A DNA stretch of 64,000 nucleotides. Source: Chlorophyllum brunneum (Eukaryota; Basidiomycota; Agaricomycetes; Agaricales; Agaricaceae). Under the pieces are notes generated by a model. That model saw nothing but the letters and a program-made list of their open reading frames with translations. It was not told the origin of the DNA and ran no database searches. Shown piece by piece: positions 45,967 to 57,539 of this stretch. Where the stretch lies: NCBI GenBank assembly GCA_963576785.1, contig OY756140.1:868001-932000 (forward strand), read 5' to 3'. The first letter of the stretch is position 1. Each line of letters begins with the position of its first letter. A program made the position numbers and the translations under genes.

Positions 45967-46332
45967 TACAGCTCATATGCCTGTTTTAGGATGTAATTCT
46001 ACCTTAGCTCAATTTTTTAACTTGTATGGAGGATCACTTACTAATTGTGCTTATCTTTGTTCTAGACCTATCAATCAACCTTTCCTATATTTGTTTCTGT
46101 CCATTTTTGTCCATCTTGTTTCCTTTTACATTCTGATTCCTTTCTACCTCTATTACTCCATACTTCAGTATTACCTGTTCTACCTATCATGTCATGTTCC
46201 TGTTACTGATGTTATATAATGTTTCTCTTATCTTTTCCTGTCTAGTTACTCCATCATATTGTTAGTTGACCTTCTGATACTTTTCTACTACTAGTATATA
46301 CAGTAAATAGTCTTTTGTACACTTGTACTTGG
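45967..46332 (+). repeat. Probable left part of a gypsy LTR/leader split by the copia insertion
   Basis: AT- and pyrimidine-rich, non-coding sequence with no host motif. It is interrupted at 46332 by the copia element and resumes at 55335, just before the gypsy gag-like region. It therefore plausibly belongs to the gypsy 5' LTR or leader. No second LTR copy is present to prove it, and the left boundary is a guess. A 86-codon frame here has no motif. Confidence 0.35.
46328..46332. repeat. Copia target-site duplication, left copy (CTTGG)
   Basis: Five bases directly before the left LTR, identical to the five directly after the right LTR. This fixes the element ends and shows the insertion is not rearranged. 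Confidence 0.9.
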
Positions 46333-46891
46333 TGTTGAAGTTTCGGACATATTCTAGAAATAGACTATGAAGTCATTATGATAATAATAGACTGATCCAT
46401 TGCTTTCTAGTAACTTCATTCCATAGTAAACTTCCTATGAGTTGCTCTGCATATGATGAGAGTCATAAGTACTTGATAGATTATTCTACATAGTACCAAT
46501 GACTAGATACTACGTTCTGCAATACTCCGCAGGCACTATGCCACAGTTAAAGGGAGTCCATGCAATGCTAGTATTTTATGTAGTATGACTTGCCTATATT
46601 ACAATATGTATACAAACCCCATGTAGCAGACCTAGTTCTGCATCTTGTTCAATCGAACAACTTCTTCATCATTGCCTATCTCTTTGAGTACAACACCTCC
46701 ATTGATTTAATCGACTTTGACCTCTACTCCTCTGACATTAACCGCTTCATCAATAATATCTGTCTATCCAAATTACCTTTCTACAGGTATCAGATAGAAG
46801 CTTATTATCTCGGTGAGTAGACCCTACGTTCTCTCCCACTGCGTTTACTGCTGCCCCTAGCAAACAACTTATTATGGTCATTTCCTCAACA
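46333..46891 (+). repeat. Copia left (5') LTR
   Basis: Begins TGTTGAAG, ends TCAACA. A TATA-like string (atatgtatacaaac) sits where the right LTR has a long atatatatata, so promoter strength may differ. A 76-codon open frame in the LTR has a counterpart in the right LTR and is not a gene. Confidence 0.93.
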
Positions 46892-46906
46892 GGTTATGGG
46901 CCCCGG
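46892..46906 (+). other. Putative primer-binding site, half-tRNA-iMet type
   Basis: Immediately after the left LTR comes GGTTATGGGCCCCGG. The complement of the initiator tRNA-Met anticodon-loop region reads close to GGTTATGAGCCC. Drosophila copia is known to prime from an internally cleaved half of initiator tRNA-Met at this region. The match has changes consistent with decay, so this is an inference. Confidence 0.55.
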
Positions 46907-47051
46907 TAGCCTTACTGATGGTTAAACCATTATCATCCCCTCTAAACCAAGATAGGATGATAGGCCTTTACCTGACAGAGTTATCCTTGTATTTGATCAT
47001 TGCTGATACGAGAATTTTCTTCTAGAAAGAAATACACTCGACAAAGATATT

Positions 47052-48259
47052 ATGTCTACCAATAATATCATCGCTGGTTTACCTAAGCTCAATGGGCCTA
47101 AGAACTATGTGTTCTGGTCTAGAAGGCTTCAGGATGCCCTAACCCTCATTTCTGTCACTGGTTCTGACCAGTCCGGATGGACTGTGACAAACCAGGATCT
47201 CTCTCCTGCAAATCCTGCCGCTTTAATGGAGGAAGATAGAAGGAGAGAACAATTGAGAGGTCAGGCATTGGCTGTCATTAATGGTACCTTACCTGATTCC
47301 CTATTACTCCATGGGCATGACGCTCCTGGATTCTTCTGGGATGACTTGAAAACCCGCTTTGGGACACCTCCTGCTGCAGTGTATTCAATTCTCCAAAGAA
47401 TGCTGTGAAAGTGCATTTCAGGGAATCAAGATCCAGCAATGGATCTAGCTGAATTGAGAACAATGGCTTCTCAATTAGAAACAGCTAAAGTAAGATTGCC
47501 AGAAGTTCTTGGCACGATGATCGCTTTAAACGCATTACTACCTGATTGGAATGCCGTGACACAAACAATATTAGCGAATAATCATGATGTTGTAGATATG
47601 ACCTGGGAGGTAGTTCAGTAGGCTATAAATGCTGAATGGTCAAGACATGAAGGATCCAGACCCTCCATGTCTAACCAACAAGCTTCATTTGCCACCATCG
47701 CTAACTACCAAGCTCGCCCTCAGGGCAACTTGCCCAGGACTTGCCCAGGACCACCCTGGAACCACTTCCACCCTGGAGGCGATACCAGGGCCCAGCCTGT
47801 GAGAGGTCCTCGCCACCCTGCCAATCCGAGTGGGTAGCCCCCTCAGCCTTCTCCTCCTACTCCTACCTGGATTAACATCCAGAAGAAGAAGAAGAAGCCC
47901 AAGAAGCGCCAGGGTAAACCCCAAGCCCATATGGCAGAAGCCATGGCAGGCTTTGCCGCTGCCACCGAACCAGCGGTCCATCACTTCACAGGTCTGGGGA
48001 TGACCCCCTTCGACCTGATGAGGCGCATGGACGCACCTCGACCTATTCCCACTCCCGCTCCTCCAACCACTCGTGTACTAGTGAGTGAGAGACCAAAGCC
48101 TCTTACTTGGGTTAATCCCAAGAAGGTCCAGCAGGCATGAGAGAATACTTGTGCTGAGCTCGAGAAAAAGGTATGTGCTGAAGCACGAAACTTATGTTTT
48201 ACTGCCCTTCTCGAGAACTCACTGCGGATTCAACAGGTGACCACCTGGCGCAACTGCAT
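47052..48259 (+). pseudogene. Copia gag, broken by stops
   Basis: Begins MSTNNIIAGLPKLNGPKNY and contains the copia gag motif YVFWSRRLQDAL and DDLKTRFGTPP. In-frame stops follow at about 47406 and 47619 and another near 47836, with the frame resuming each time (MDLAELRTMASQLETAKV; TWINIQKKKKK). A basic RNA-binding-like tract follows. It is cut by the LINE insertion at 48272. It resembles UBN2/copia gag; no CCHC knuckle was seen. Confidence 0.82.
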
Positions 48260-48271
48260 CACTGGTCCTTT
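48259..48271. repeat. LINE target-site duplication, left copy
   Basis: Thirteen bases, TCACTGGTCCTTT, found again at 49910-49922. The last T residues merge with the poly-T tract, so the exact boundary is ambiguous by a few bases. Confidence 0.85.
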
Positions 48272-49909
48272 TTTTTTTTTTTTTTTTTTTTTAAATCAAC
48301 AATTTATATAGCGGTGCTCGAACGCAGTCCGTGTGTACATACATACAAAGGCAGAATGTACAGAATGTTCGGAGAAGGGAAAGTAAACTATAAGTAGACT
48401 AGCCTCACGAGACTCGTTGACATCTAGCACGTATACTAGAGAGATGTTTGGTACCTACGATGTTCAGCAGGAAAAAGGGAAAGAAAGGAAATCGGAGAGA
48501 GAGAGAGTGAGAGAGAGAAATTGATAGAAAAGAAACTATCTATTCGCAATCACAAGGGGGAACATCAAATGGTACATAGCATGTGGGTGGATATTTACCC
48601 GGGCACCACAGGAGAGATGAAAGTTGAATGAAAACTATATAAAATAGTAGATGAGCGAGGAATGGGAAGATAGAAAAATGAATTAGAAATCCATAACCGG
48701 GAGAGCAAAAGGAAAAAGGGAAAAGAAAAGAAATCTACGCAGGCACAGACCCAAACCTCCTTTGGACTTGATGACGATGTAACAGTGGAATTGAGCCGGC
48801 ATGGATTCGAGGGTGGTCAGGTTCCGGGGGGAAGCTGAATGCGGAGGGGTTGCGATGCAGGAAATTAACAAATGTTTTTATCGTGTCGACGCCGAAGTGA
48901 TGATCGAAGTGGTTGCATCAATATAGGATGTGTGACCGCATTTGCACCATTTGACTGTTGTAGTGGTGGCACGAAAGTTCCTCATTAGGAAAGAATTGTA
49001 GTCGATATTCTCCAATCGGGGCGTGGCATAAGATGGCACGACAAGCTCTTGTGAAGAGCTGGGGCTGGTATCCGCATTCTCATATCCATGGACCAGACTT
49101 GATGTGCGACGGTAAGGCAGAGGCCCCATTCGCTTGCACCGGGAGGTGGAGGAAGGAGCTACTGCTGTAAGTCTTGAACCCGAACATGGCTTGCCATGTG
49201 TGAATGGTGCATTCGGCGGACTTCTTGCATAGGTAGTCGATCGAGTTTGGCACTCGGTAGTTTCGACCCCGGTTAGGCCAGGCGACCATTTGGATCCAGT
49301 CGTGAGTGGCTTTTTGTATCCCATATTTGCATTTCGATGGCGTGTGATAAAAAGAAAGGCAGTGTCGGTCTGACTTGCTGAACCAAGCCAAGAGCGCTTT
49401 CGATGTGAGGATGGACTGTCACTGGCAGAAGTGTAGCGAACAGTTAAGTAGAAGCCGGGAGGCCACAAGGGAGTCGGTAAACATGTGGATGTACTCAACC
49501 TGGTCGTATTCAGCAGTAGCGAGCACCTTGGTGATACCTAAATACTGCGCTACCAGTTCTGTGTCCATTGATGTGGTCCCTCCGAGCCTCTTCATAATAG
49601 AGCTCCCGCCGTCAAGATGCCGAATGGTGGCTGCCACCGTAAACTGGCTGGCAAGCGGATTGGGATTGGGGTGGACCGAGCCGTCCGTACCAATCGTGAT
49701 GGATTTTGCGTCCGTCATCGTGTTTGTCGTTACATTGTCCCAAAGTGTCTTCGAGAGGTGAGGATTGTCCCGGTTGAATTCTATAAAAGATACATTAGTA
49801 GAGAAACGGTCAAGTAACCTACGTCTGGGCCAGAGAGATTTAGAAACGGAATTGAAATGTTCTATATACCAAGTCTTGGGGGTGGGGTGCGAAAAGTCCA
49901 TCACACGCG
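48272..49909 (-). mobile_element. 5'-truncated LINE with RNase H domain
   Basis: A non-LTR retrotransposon copy inserted in reverse orientation: its poly-A tail appears as 24 T (48269-48292) on the plus strand. Reading the minus strand from about 49900 gives the end of ORF2 with an RNase H domain: GTDGSV (first Asp), DTELVAQYLGI (Glu) and FTDSLVAS (second Asp). One stop follows (NCSLHFCQ then stop), the frame continuing to CLSFYHTPSKCK, the equivalent of the WVPSHxG strand. The last kilobase is apparently untranslated and includes a GA-rich microsatellite (48491-48520). Endonuclease and RT are absent. The insertion interrupts copia between gag and protease. Confidence 0.88.
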
Positions 49910-49922
49910 TCACTGGTCCTTT
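49910..49922. repeat. LINE target-site duplication, right copy
   Basis: Thirteen bases identical to 48259-48271; copia sequence resumes directly after. A long duplication with a poly-A tail is the signature of target-primed reverse transcription. Confidence 0.85.
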
Positions 49923-52900
49923 GCCCATGCAAATGGCGAAGAAATGTGCTCTTGATCGTTATGATCGATGGATGCACGAGGTCTCTCATCCCTGCGCCCA
50001 ACAAGGACAATCGGTGACACCTCCCGGTGCACCTTCAGTTCCTTTTGGTCACCCCCCAGGTTGCACCTGTAAGGGACACATGAGGGTGAGTAAATGGTTC
50101 CTAAAGCATAGTAACCCCGATATTAACGCGACTTGCGTCCGATTCTCCTTCCTCTTACCCCTTGGTTCACCATATACCTTATTGGTTTCTCCCAAATTTG
50201 GGATGAAAATTAATTTGGCTATGCACCATGTGGTAAAGATCCCAAGCATGGACTCCATCGCCCGGGGTGACTCGCTTGAACCTGGAGAGGTTCAGCCATT
50301 CTACCTTCCTCCTCGAGAGGAAATAGTAGCTCTGGCTGTAAGGACCTATGAAGAGGAATTTCCTCCTCTTCCTAAGGCCTCCCCTCCAATGGAGCGCTTC
50401 CAGAGTAAGAAATACTCCCTTACTCAGAAGAACAAGACTGCTGACAGGCGACCTGCCACACTTACAGTGTTGGTAGATGAGGCCTTCAAACAGCTTGAGA
50501 GCAAGAAGGAGGTCGATGACCTCATGGCACTAGCTCAGGATGTCGCTTACAACATCCGCGACCCCAGGAATACTGCGAACATTGTAGGACCCTCTTCTGG
50601 GCCTCTCCCGAAGTCTCCAAATTCCGAACCATTTGCTTCGGCACCTCAATCTGAGGTGTCTCTCGGACTTTCATCAACCAACTATGAGAGCGACTACAAG
50701 AAGAAGGGAGGAGCTGGGTATATGATCAATTCAATCTCAGATACTCTTACTAACCCTGATACACAGTCCTGTCACCAATATGCCAACCGGCCGTCTTCAC
50801 AAGAAGAAGGGCAAGGGCAAGGGGAAGGGACGTCGGGGGCCGAGCATGTAATTATGCTATCGGGATCTTTAGGATCCTATAATAATGTTGTTATGAGCGA
50901 ATGGATAAATAAGAAGTGTTTTAACACTTCTCAACTTTTTTGTTACTCCACGCGCATGCCTAATCAGTTTTTAAGAGTACTGGATCAAATTAGATCTCGA
51001 TTGCTAAGCAATGATCAAATTATAACGCCACTAGAAGAATATAGTGACGTATGGTTATTAGACTCAGGGGTATCATGTCATTATACCCCTTATGCAGAAG
51101 ACTTCATCAACTTCAAAGAACTCGAAGTTTCAATCCCAATTAAAACTGTAGGAGCACAAGGCCCCTACCTTAATGCAGTTGGTCTTGGTGCAGTTATGCT
51201 TAAGCATAGAGTCTATAATGGGAAGACTGACAGCGTTCAACCCATGCAGATATTAATATATCCAGTCTTCCTTCTAAAAGGAACCTCTGAATGACTAATG
51301 TCAGTGGGACAGTTATGCCAGGATGGCAAAACTATTAGAACAGATGCCAACGAATCAGTAGTTGTTGATAGCAAAGGAAATGCTATTCTTTAAGCATATC
51401 CTTTAGCAAGTTGTAATACTACTTTATATTTTGTTAATACCAAAATTATACACTCGGAACAAGCAGCTATGACTGTGGATCCAATCGTTGGCTACAAAGT
51501 TGTACATGCAAGATTAGGACATCCCTCTAATTGTATCCTCAACCATTTTGAGAAAAATATGATTGGGTTTATTCTGGTGCAGATTTCCGAGCAAAAACCA
51601 ATCTGTGACAGTTGTGCCAAGGGAAAAATGCACCAGAAACCCTTTAGAGAGAACCCTATACACACAAAGTGTCCATTCGAAAGAATTTACTTGGATTTAG
51701 TTAAACTTCCAATTTTTTCTTACCATAAATGTAAATGAGTCATGACCATAATGGACGACTTTTCCTCTCATGGATGGATTTGCTTCCTCCATAAGAAATT
51801 AGAAGTAGTAGAAGAAATGAAAAATTTCATTGCCTTAATTCAGACTCAATATAAGACTAAATTAAAATATCTCTGCACTGATAGAGGAGGAGAGTATGCA
51901 ACTGACGAGTTGCAATCTCATTTGCGCTCATTAGGGATTATACATGAGACTAGTGCACTGCACATACACCAACAAAATGGTCGAGCGGAACGCTTGAATC
52001 GAACTCTAATGGATAAAGCAGAAGCCATGCAGCATCATGCTTGTATTCCTGATGGTTGGTGGGCATTTTCTATAGATCATGCAATACATATCTATAATAA
52101 AACACCGGTATCACAGCTCATGTGGAAAACACCTTATAAAGTGTTGAATCAGAAGATTCCAGATATCTCCAAGAAGAGAGTCTTTGGCTGTAGTGCTTAT
52201 GTCTTTCTTCCAAAAGAGATAAGAGACAATAAACTGACAGCGAAGTCAGAACTCATGATTTTCCTTGGTTGGACATCAGACAGGAAAAATTATCGTTTCA
52301 TGAGGCATCTAAATGGAAATGTAATCTATACATCTCCAACAGCTGTATTCAGCAAAGAACACTTCCCTAAATGTATTGGGAAGAAGCGAGAAGAACGGAT
52401 GAACCAACCATCATCTTCTACTTCTCAAAGTACACCTTCAGAAGTTATTGTCTTCCATGCTCCAGATCCATCTACTGGTTTACCTTTTGATAAACCACCA
52501 AGCCCTATTCCCCAAACTTCTCCCGAAAGTTCTCCAGAAGATAGGACTTATAGATCTGTTCATGGACGAATTCCAACTCCTTTCCCTGAACCTAAAAAGA
52601 ATAAAGGAAAGGGAAAAGCACCGAATATTGATACCAATGTTCAGGAGGAGTGGGATGGTATTATGCAAAACATTCTCTTTCCACCAAGAGAAGCACAAAT
52701 ACCAGAAGACGATGACAGTGATGGATTATCATATGCTGATCCACCCAATCACCCTGAAGGTCCGAACCATCCGCCTTCTCAAAGAGATGATCCAGATGTA
52801 CAACCATTCATACCTAATACCCCTGTTGAAGATGATCGGGATGCTGGTCCTTCTGTACCACGAGGTCACTTGGATCAAATACCGGTTCCTGAAATACCTC

Positions 52901-54723
52901 AGAGACCGCAAAGAACCAGAAAAGTACCTGAACGTCCAGGAAACTTCTATGGTTCTACAAAGCATCCGACCAAAATACTCCAGGACTATGAGATGTTCCA
53001 ACCTCCTAAGTCGAAGTTAACAAGTTCTACGAGTAGACTTGTTAGACAAATTCGATCAGAGGCTTCCAAACCTGGAATAATCGATAAATGTTCTCAGCAT
53101 GAAGCTTCTACATTAGAAGACTTATGCAGAGAAGGAGGAGTGGGGATGATCGATTATCTGTGTGCTCAAAAAGTCGAATCACCATTAGTTCCTATTTCTT
53201 TCAAGGATCTAAATCGACTGCCATCAGAAGAGAAATCTAAATGGTGGAAAGCATGCTTAGAAGAGTTAAATTCACTCAAAGCAAGACATGTTTATGATTT
53301 AGCTAAACTTCTGCCTGAAAGAAAAGCTGTCAAAAATAGATGGGTCTTTACACCCAAATCAGATGGTTGATACTGTGCTTGACTAGTAGCAAAAGGATTC
53401 TCTCAGATAGAGGGAATCAATTACAATGAACTATTTTCACCAGTAGTCCGTTATGAGACAGCACAACTCATATTTGCAGTCACTGCCCTCAACAATTGGG
53501 AGATGCTTAGTTTAGATGTTAAAACTGCTTATTTCTATGGAAAACTGGATGAAGAACTCTATATAGAACTTCCAGAAGGTTTCAATACAGGTCGTGGTAA
53601 TTTGGTTTGGAAATTAAACTGAGCCATTTATGGACTAAAGCAATGCGGACGACAATGGTGGAAGGAATTGACTAAGTCAATGACCAACCTAGGATTTGTC
53701 CGATCCAAACTAGATGCTGGAGTCTATTATTACTATGACCCTGAAACCAAAGAGCTTATTATAGCTCTGGTCTATGTAGATGACTCAATGTTTGTCAGAA
53801 TTAGAGGCTCTAGACTTCTACATGAGAAACGAGCACTCTTTATGAAGAAATGGGAATGCCGAGACCTTGGTCCAACCAAAGAGTTTCTTGGCATGAAAAT
53901 TTCGCGAAATCCTATAAACCAATCAATTACCCTAGACCAAATGGATTATCTAGGAAAAATCCTTGATCGATTTAAAGTAATTGGACAAGAAGAAATTCCA
54001 TTACCAAATGGATTTATCTTCGAATCCAATACAGGAAAAGTGACACCTGACTTCATAAAGAGGTATCAACAGTTAGTAGGATTAGTCATGTATCTGATGA
54101 TAGGCAGTCGGCCTGACATAGCTTTCGCTACTGTCAAATTATCACAACATATGACCAATCCCACTAAAGTGCATTATAATGCAGTCCTACATTTGCTAAA
54201 GTATCTTAATGCTACTCGCAAATATAGAATTACCTATAATGGAAGTTCTATGCAAGGCCTTAATGCCTTTTCCGACTCTGATTGGGCTGGTAATCCAATT
54301 AGTCATAAATCTGTAACTGGATATTTCTGTTTATTAGCCAGCGGAGCTATTGCTTGGTTAAGTAGGAAACAGAAAACTGTTGCATTATCTTCCACTAAAG
54401 CTGAGTATATGGCTTTGTCAGATTGCAGTTGACAACTTGTTTGGACTGTCAATTTGTTGGAAGATATTGGTATCCAATCGTTAGCCCCTTATCTCTTCGG
54501 TGATAATAAGGGTTCAATATTTTGGGCCAAAAATCCAGTAACAGAAAAACAATCAAAACATGTCGACGTCAAATACCATTACATTCGTGATTTGGTAGAA
54601 GACAGAAAAATTGAAATATTCTCTGTGAAAGGCACTGAAAATCCTGCCGATATTCTCACAAAGAATTTAGACAAAATTAAATTCAATCTATTCCAACCTC
54701 GTCTTGGCTTGACGTTTGAGTGA
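49923..54723 (+). pseudogene. Copia pol: protease, integrase, RT, RNase H, with in-frame stops
   Basis: Domains in order: protease WLLDSGVSCHYTP (about 51050); GAG-pre-integrase zinc region HARLGHPSNCILNHFE with CDSCAKGKMHQKPF (51500-51640); integrase core VMTIMDDFSSHGW, TDRGGEYATDEL and HQQNGRAERLNRTL (51740-52010); a Pro-rich linker; RT with LSLDVKTAYFYG (first Asp), YGLKQ and YVDDSM (53500-53790); RNase H FSDSDWAG, STKAEYMALS and LTKNLDK to 54723. Stops break the frame, including near 51292, 51391, 51736, 53368, 53380, 53620 and 54430. Several stand where a conserved Arg is expected (KLN-stop-AIYGLKQ, SDCS-stop-QLVW), suggesting CGA to TGA changes. The RT catalytic residues survive. Confidence 0.93.
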
Positions 54724-54745
54724 TTAAAACTCTACATCAATACAG

Positions 54746-54757
54746 AGCAAGGAGGAG
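54746..54757 (+). other. Copia polypurine tract
   Basis: AG-rich run (agcaaggaggag) ending exactly at the right LTR. This is the expected primer for plus-strand synthesis. Confidence 0.8.
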
Positions 54758-55329
54758 TGTTGAAGTTTCGGACATATTCTAGAAATAGACTATGAAGTCA
54801 TTATGATAATAATAGACTGATCCGTTACTTTCTAGTAACTTCATTCTGTAGTAAACTTCCTATGAGTTGCTCTGCATATGATGAGAGTCATAAGTACTTG
54901 ATAGATTATTCTACATAGTACCAATGACTAGATACTATGTTCCATAGTACTCTGCAGGCACTATGCCACAGTTAAAGGAAGTCATAAGGAACAATCCATG
55001 CAATGCTAGTATTTTATGTAGTATGACTCGCCTATGTTACAATATATATATAAACCCCATGTAGCAGACCTAGTTCTGCATCTTGTTCAATCGAACAATT
55101 TCTTCATCATTGCCTATCTCTTTGAGTACAATACCTCTATCGATTTAATCAACTTTGACCTCTACTCCTCTGACATTAACCACTTCATCAATAATATCTG
55201 TCTATCCGAATTACCTTTCTACAGGTATCAGATAGAAGCTTATTATCTCGGTGAGTAGACCCTACGTTCTCTCCCACTGCATTTACTGCTACCCCTAGCA
55301 AACAACTCGTTACAGTCATTTCCTCAACA
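54758..55329 (+). repeat. Copia right (3') LTR
   Basis: Aligns end to end with 46333-46891 apart from a 13-bp segment (ataaggaacaatc) present only here. Carries a long TATA run (tatatatataaa at about 55043-55053). Confidence 0.93.
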
Positions 55330-55334
55330 CTTGG
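55330..55334. repeat. Copia target-site duplication, right copy (CTTGG)
   Basis: Five bases identical to those at 46328-46332, immediately after the right LTR. Confidence 0.9.
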
Positions 55335-55618
55335 TAGTCTGATTATCAACTTAGTCTCTGGCTATCTTGTTCTACCACTCCCTACTATACAAGCAAATCC
55401 TTCTGCTCATCCACTACTTACATCCAACTTCTGTCCTAGTAACAAGAGATTATATAAGTAAAGACCACTATGGTACCTGGAGGGGTACAGCACACAAGTT
55501 GAAGCCAAGGTCCTCCATTCATCTGGTCTACCATTCTATAAGGACCATACTTCTGCCTTTAGTATTGTATTTAACAGTATAATCAGACTCAGACCTCTAG
55601 TATTGTCTTTTCCTTCTT
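55335..55618 (+). repeat. Probable right part of the gypsy LTR/leader
   Basis: Continues the sequence interrupted at 46332. Contains a TATA box (gattatataagtaaag, about 55449) and a possible LTR end ttaaca at about 55577. Assigned to gypsy because a gypsy gag-like frame starts right after. No second LTR copy in the window to confirm. Confidence 0.4.
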
Positions 55619-57136
55619 ATGACTACTTGTCTCACCTATTCTTCTATACCCACAGAACCTACTATGCCAAGTACTACTATACAACCTTCCACTATTACCC
55701 ATAACTGCATTCCTGTCCAACCACCTATCACTGTTGATGAACCAGCTGCAGAAGGTGGTGATAACAACTTGTCTGAAGATAGTGATAAACTACCTATGGA
55801 CTCCACTTGTGCTATGGCCCATACTTTATCTCATCTGGCCAAAACTTTGGATACCTAAGAATGCTCCAGTTCTTTAGCCCCTGACAATTATTGAAACATC
55901 AAGGCTTATGAACCAGATACTTTTGATGGCTTAGACTCTCTCAAACTAAAGGATTGGGTCTTCCAATATATTCTCTATTTTGCTGCCAATCCTTACCAGT
56001 TTGAAGCCAACAATTCCAAAGTTACTTTTGCTATTACCTACATGTCCAGTACTACTCTCTGCCTTTTCCAAACCTACTTTGGTAGCAAGGACATTACTTT
56101 TAGTGATAATTCTTTGCTTAACAACTGAAACTCTTTTGTTGAAGAGCTTACTTCTTGCTTTGGGTCTACTGACCCAGCTGGAAAAGCTCACAATAACTTG
56201 GAACACCTTGTCATAAAGTACAACCAACACATCATGACTTATGAACTTGAATTCAACCATCTTGCAGCTATAGCAAACTGGGACTATACTTATCTCTGCC
56301 ACTATTTCTATGAAGGCTTACCTTCTTGAATCAAGGATGTTATAACCATGATAATTGAGGATAGACCCAAGGATTTGAAGTTGATGAAGAAATTGGCCAA
56401 TAGGATTGACCAACATTACTGGGAGCATTAGTGAGAGAAATCCCACTTGGAGAGCTCCTCATAGCCAAAGAAATATATTGCCTCACCTTTCCCTTCAACA
56501 CCTCACAATTCCAACAGTGGCAAAACTACCCCTTTGAATAAACCTTCTCCTAAACCCTCTGGTAACCATTCAGCCTCATCCAGCAGATCCTCTAGTTTTA
56601 GAATCCCTAAATCTCTCTTGTCCAAACAGCTTGCTATAGATGGCAAACTCATGCCTTAGGAATGATAGCATCACTTTGACCAAGGCTTATGCATCTATTG
56701 TACTGGTGATCACAAACTAGCCAACTGGTTGAAGAAAGTTGCTACTACAAATAAGACTGGAACCTCATATATACCATCAACTCCTAGACCAAAAGAATGT
56801 CATGTTATGGCCCCTAGGGACCCTGTTTCTTCAGCCTCTGCTATAGAGTCAAAAAAAATAGAAAGTGGTCCTCAGGATTCTGCACAGGCTAAGAACTGCA
56901 TTGAACTCATCTATACTATAGAAAATTGTCAACTCAATATATTTGCTTTTTTAGACTCCAATGCTTTTCATACCTCAGTTTCCTTGCTGCTCTTCTCATT
57001 GCCCAGCTTAGACATCTCAATAGACAGCTTTTTTCTAGCTCTATTAGATAGTGGCTCAACTCATTGTTTTATTAACTCATCTCTCATCTATTTCCATTCT
57101 ATCCCAATAACTTTTATCTCTCCTATTGAACTTTGA
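55619..57136 (+). pseudogene. Gypsy gag and protease, broken
   Basis: Opens MTTCLTYSSIPTEP; after stops the retroviral-type gag motif appears (YEPDTFDGLDSLKLKDWV, then FAANPYQFE and TYFGSKDITF). A zinc-knuckle remnant CIYCTGDHKLANW lies near 56695. The protease active site is ALLDSGSTHCFINSSL near 57045. At least six in-frame stops. Non-functional. Confidence 0.8.
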
Positions 57137-57539
57137 CTGTTGACAGTACTTCAAATACATACATAACCAAATCTATAACCCTACCTCTGTCCTTTACTAC
57201 TAGTAAATCTATAACTTTTGACTTCTACATTAGTCAGCTAGATCCTTCTTGCTCTGTGGTTCTTGGATATAACTGGCTTACCTACTACAATCTGTTGATT
57301 GACTAGGTTTTGGGCAGTATTACTTTCCATCCACAATATCTCAACTCTCCAGCTTCTGTCCCTTCCACAAGTGTTACTATATTAGCCTTGAACATAGTTC
57401 AGTCCCTTAGTCATCATTATCCATCTCTCACATTAGCCTGATTAGTGTGGCCATATTTGTATAAACTGCCCACCAGCCTAGTTTATTTATATTCACTATC
57501 AATACCAAGTCTAACCCTTTGAAGGTTGTATCTACATAG

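Larger units (their letters stand above)
46333..55329 (+). mobile_element. Complete but decayed Ty1/copia LTR retrotransposon
   Basis: Order of parts: LTR, PBS, gag, protease, integrase, reverse transcriptase, RNase H, polypurine tract, LTR. Integrase before RT is the copia order. Its two LTRs (559 and 572 bp) differ by a 13-bp indel and, by hand count, about 28 substitutions, all transitions. Both LTRs begin TGTTG and end CAACA, and the element has a perfect 5-bp target duplication. The coding region carries many stops and a 1.64-kb LINE insertion at 48272-49909, so the element is not autonomous. Without the LINE and its 13-bp duplication the element would be about 7.3 kb. Confidence 0.95.

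Noticed and set aside
45959..46219. 86-aa hydrophobic open frame as a small membrane protein or pheromone receptor fragment
   Set aside because: It is in AT-rich, transposon-derived DNA, has no conserved motif and overlaps the probable gypsy LTR.
38689..46332. Pheromone precursor genes (MAT-B) near the HD pair
   Set aside because: I looked for short frames ending in a CaaX box and for a STE3-type receptor and saw neither; only the HD class is present.
46590..46820. 76-aa open frame repeated at 55034-55258
   Set aside because: The two near-identical frames are the same stretch of the two copia LTRs, not genes.
48491..48520. GA-rich simple repeat as a regulatory element
   Set aside because: It lies in the untranslated tail of the LINE copy and is a plain microsatellite.
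49765..49928. Open frame joining LINE sequence to copia pol as a fusion gene
   Set aside because: The upstream 145 bases are the antisense of the LINE insert; the join is made by the target duplication and is not a biological fusion.
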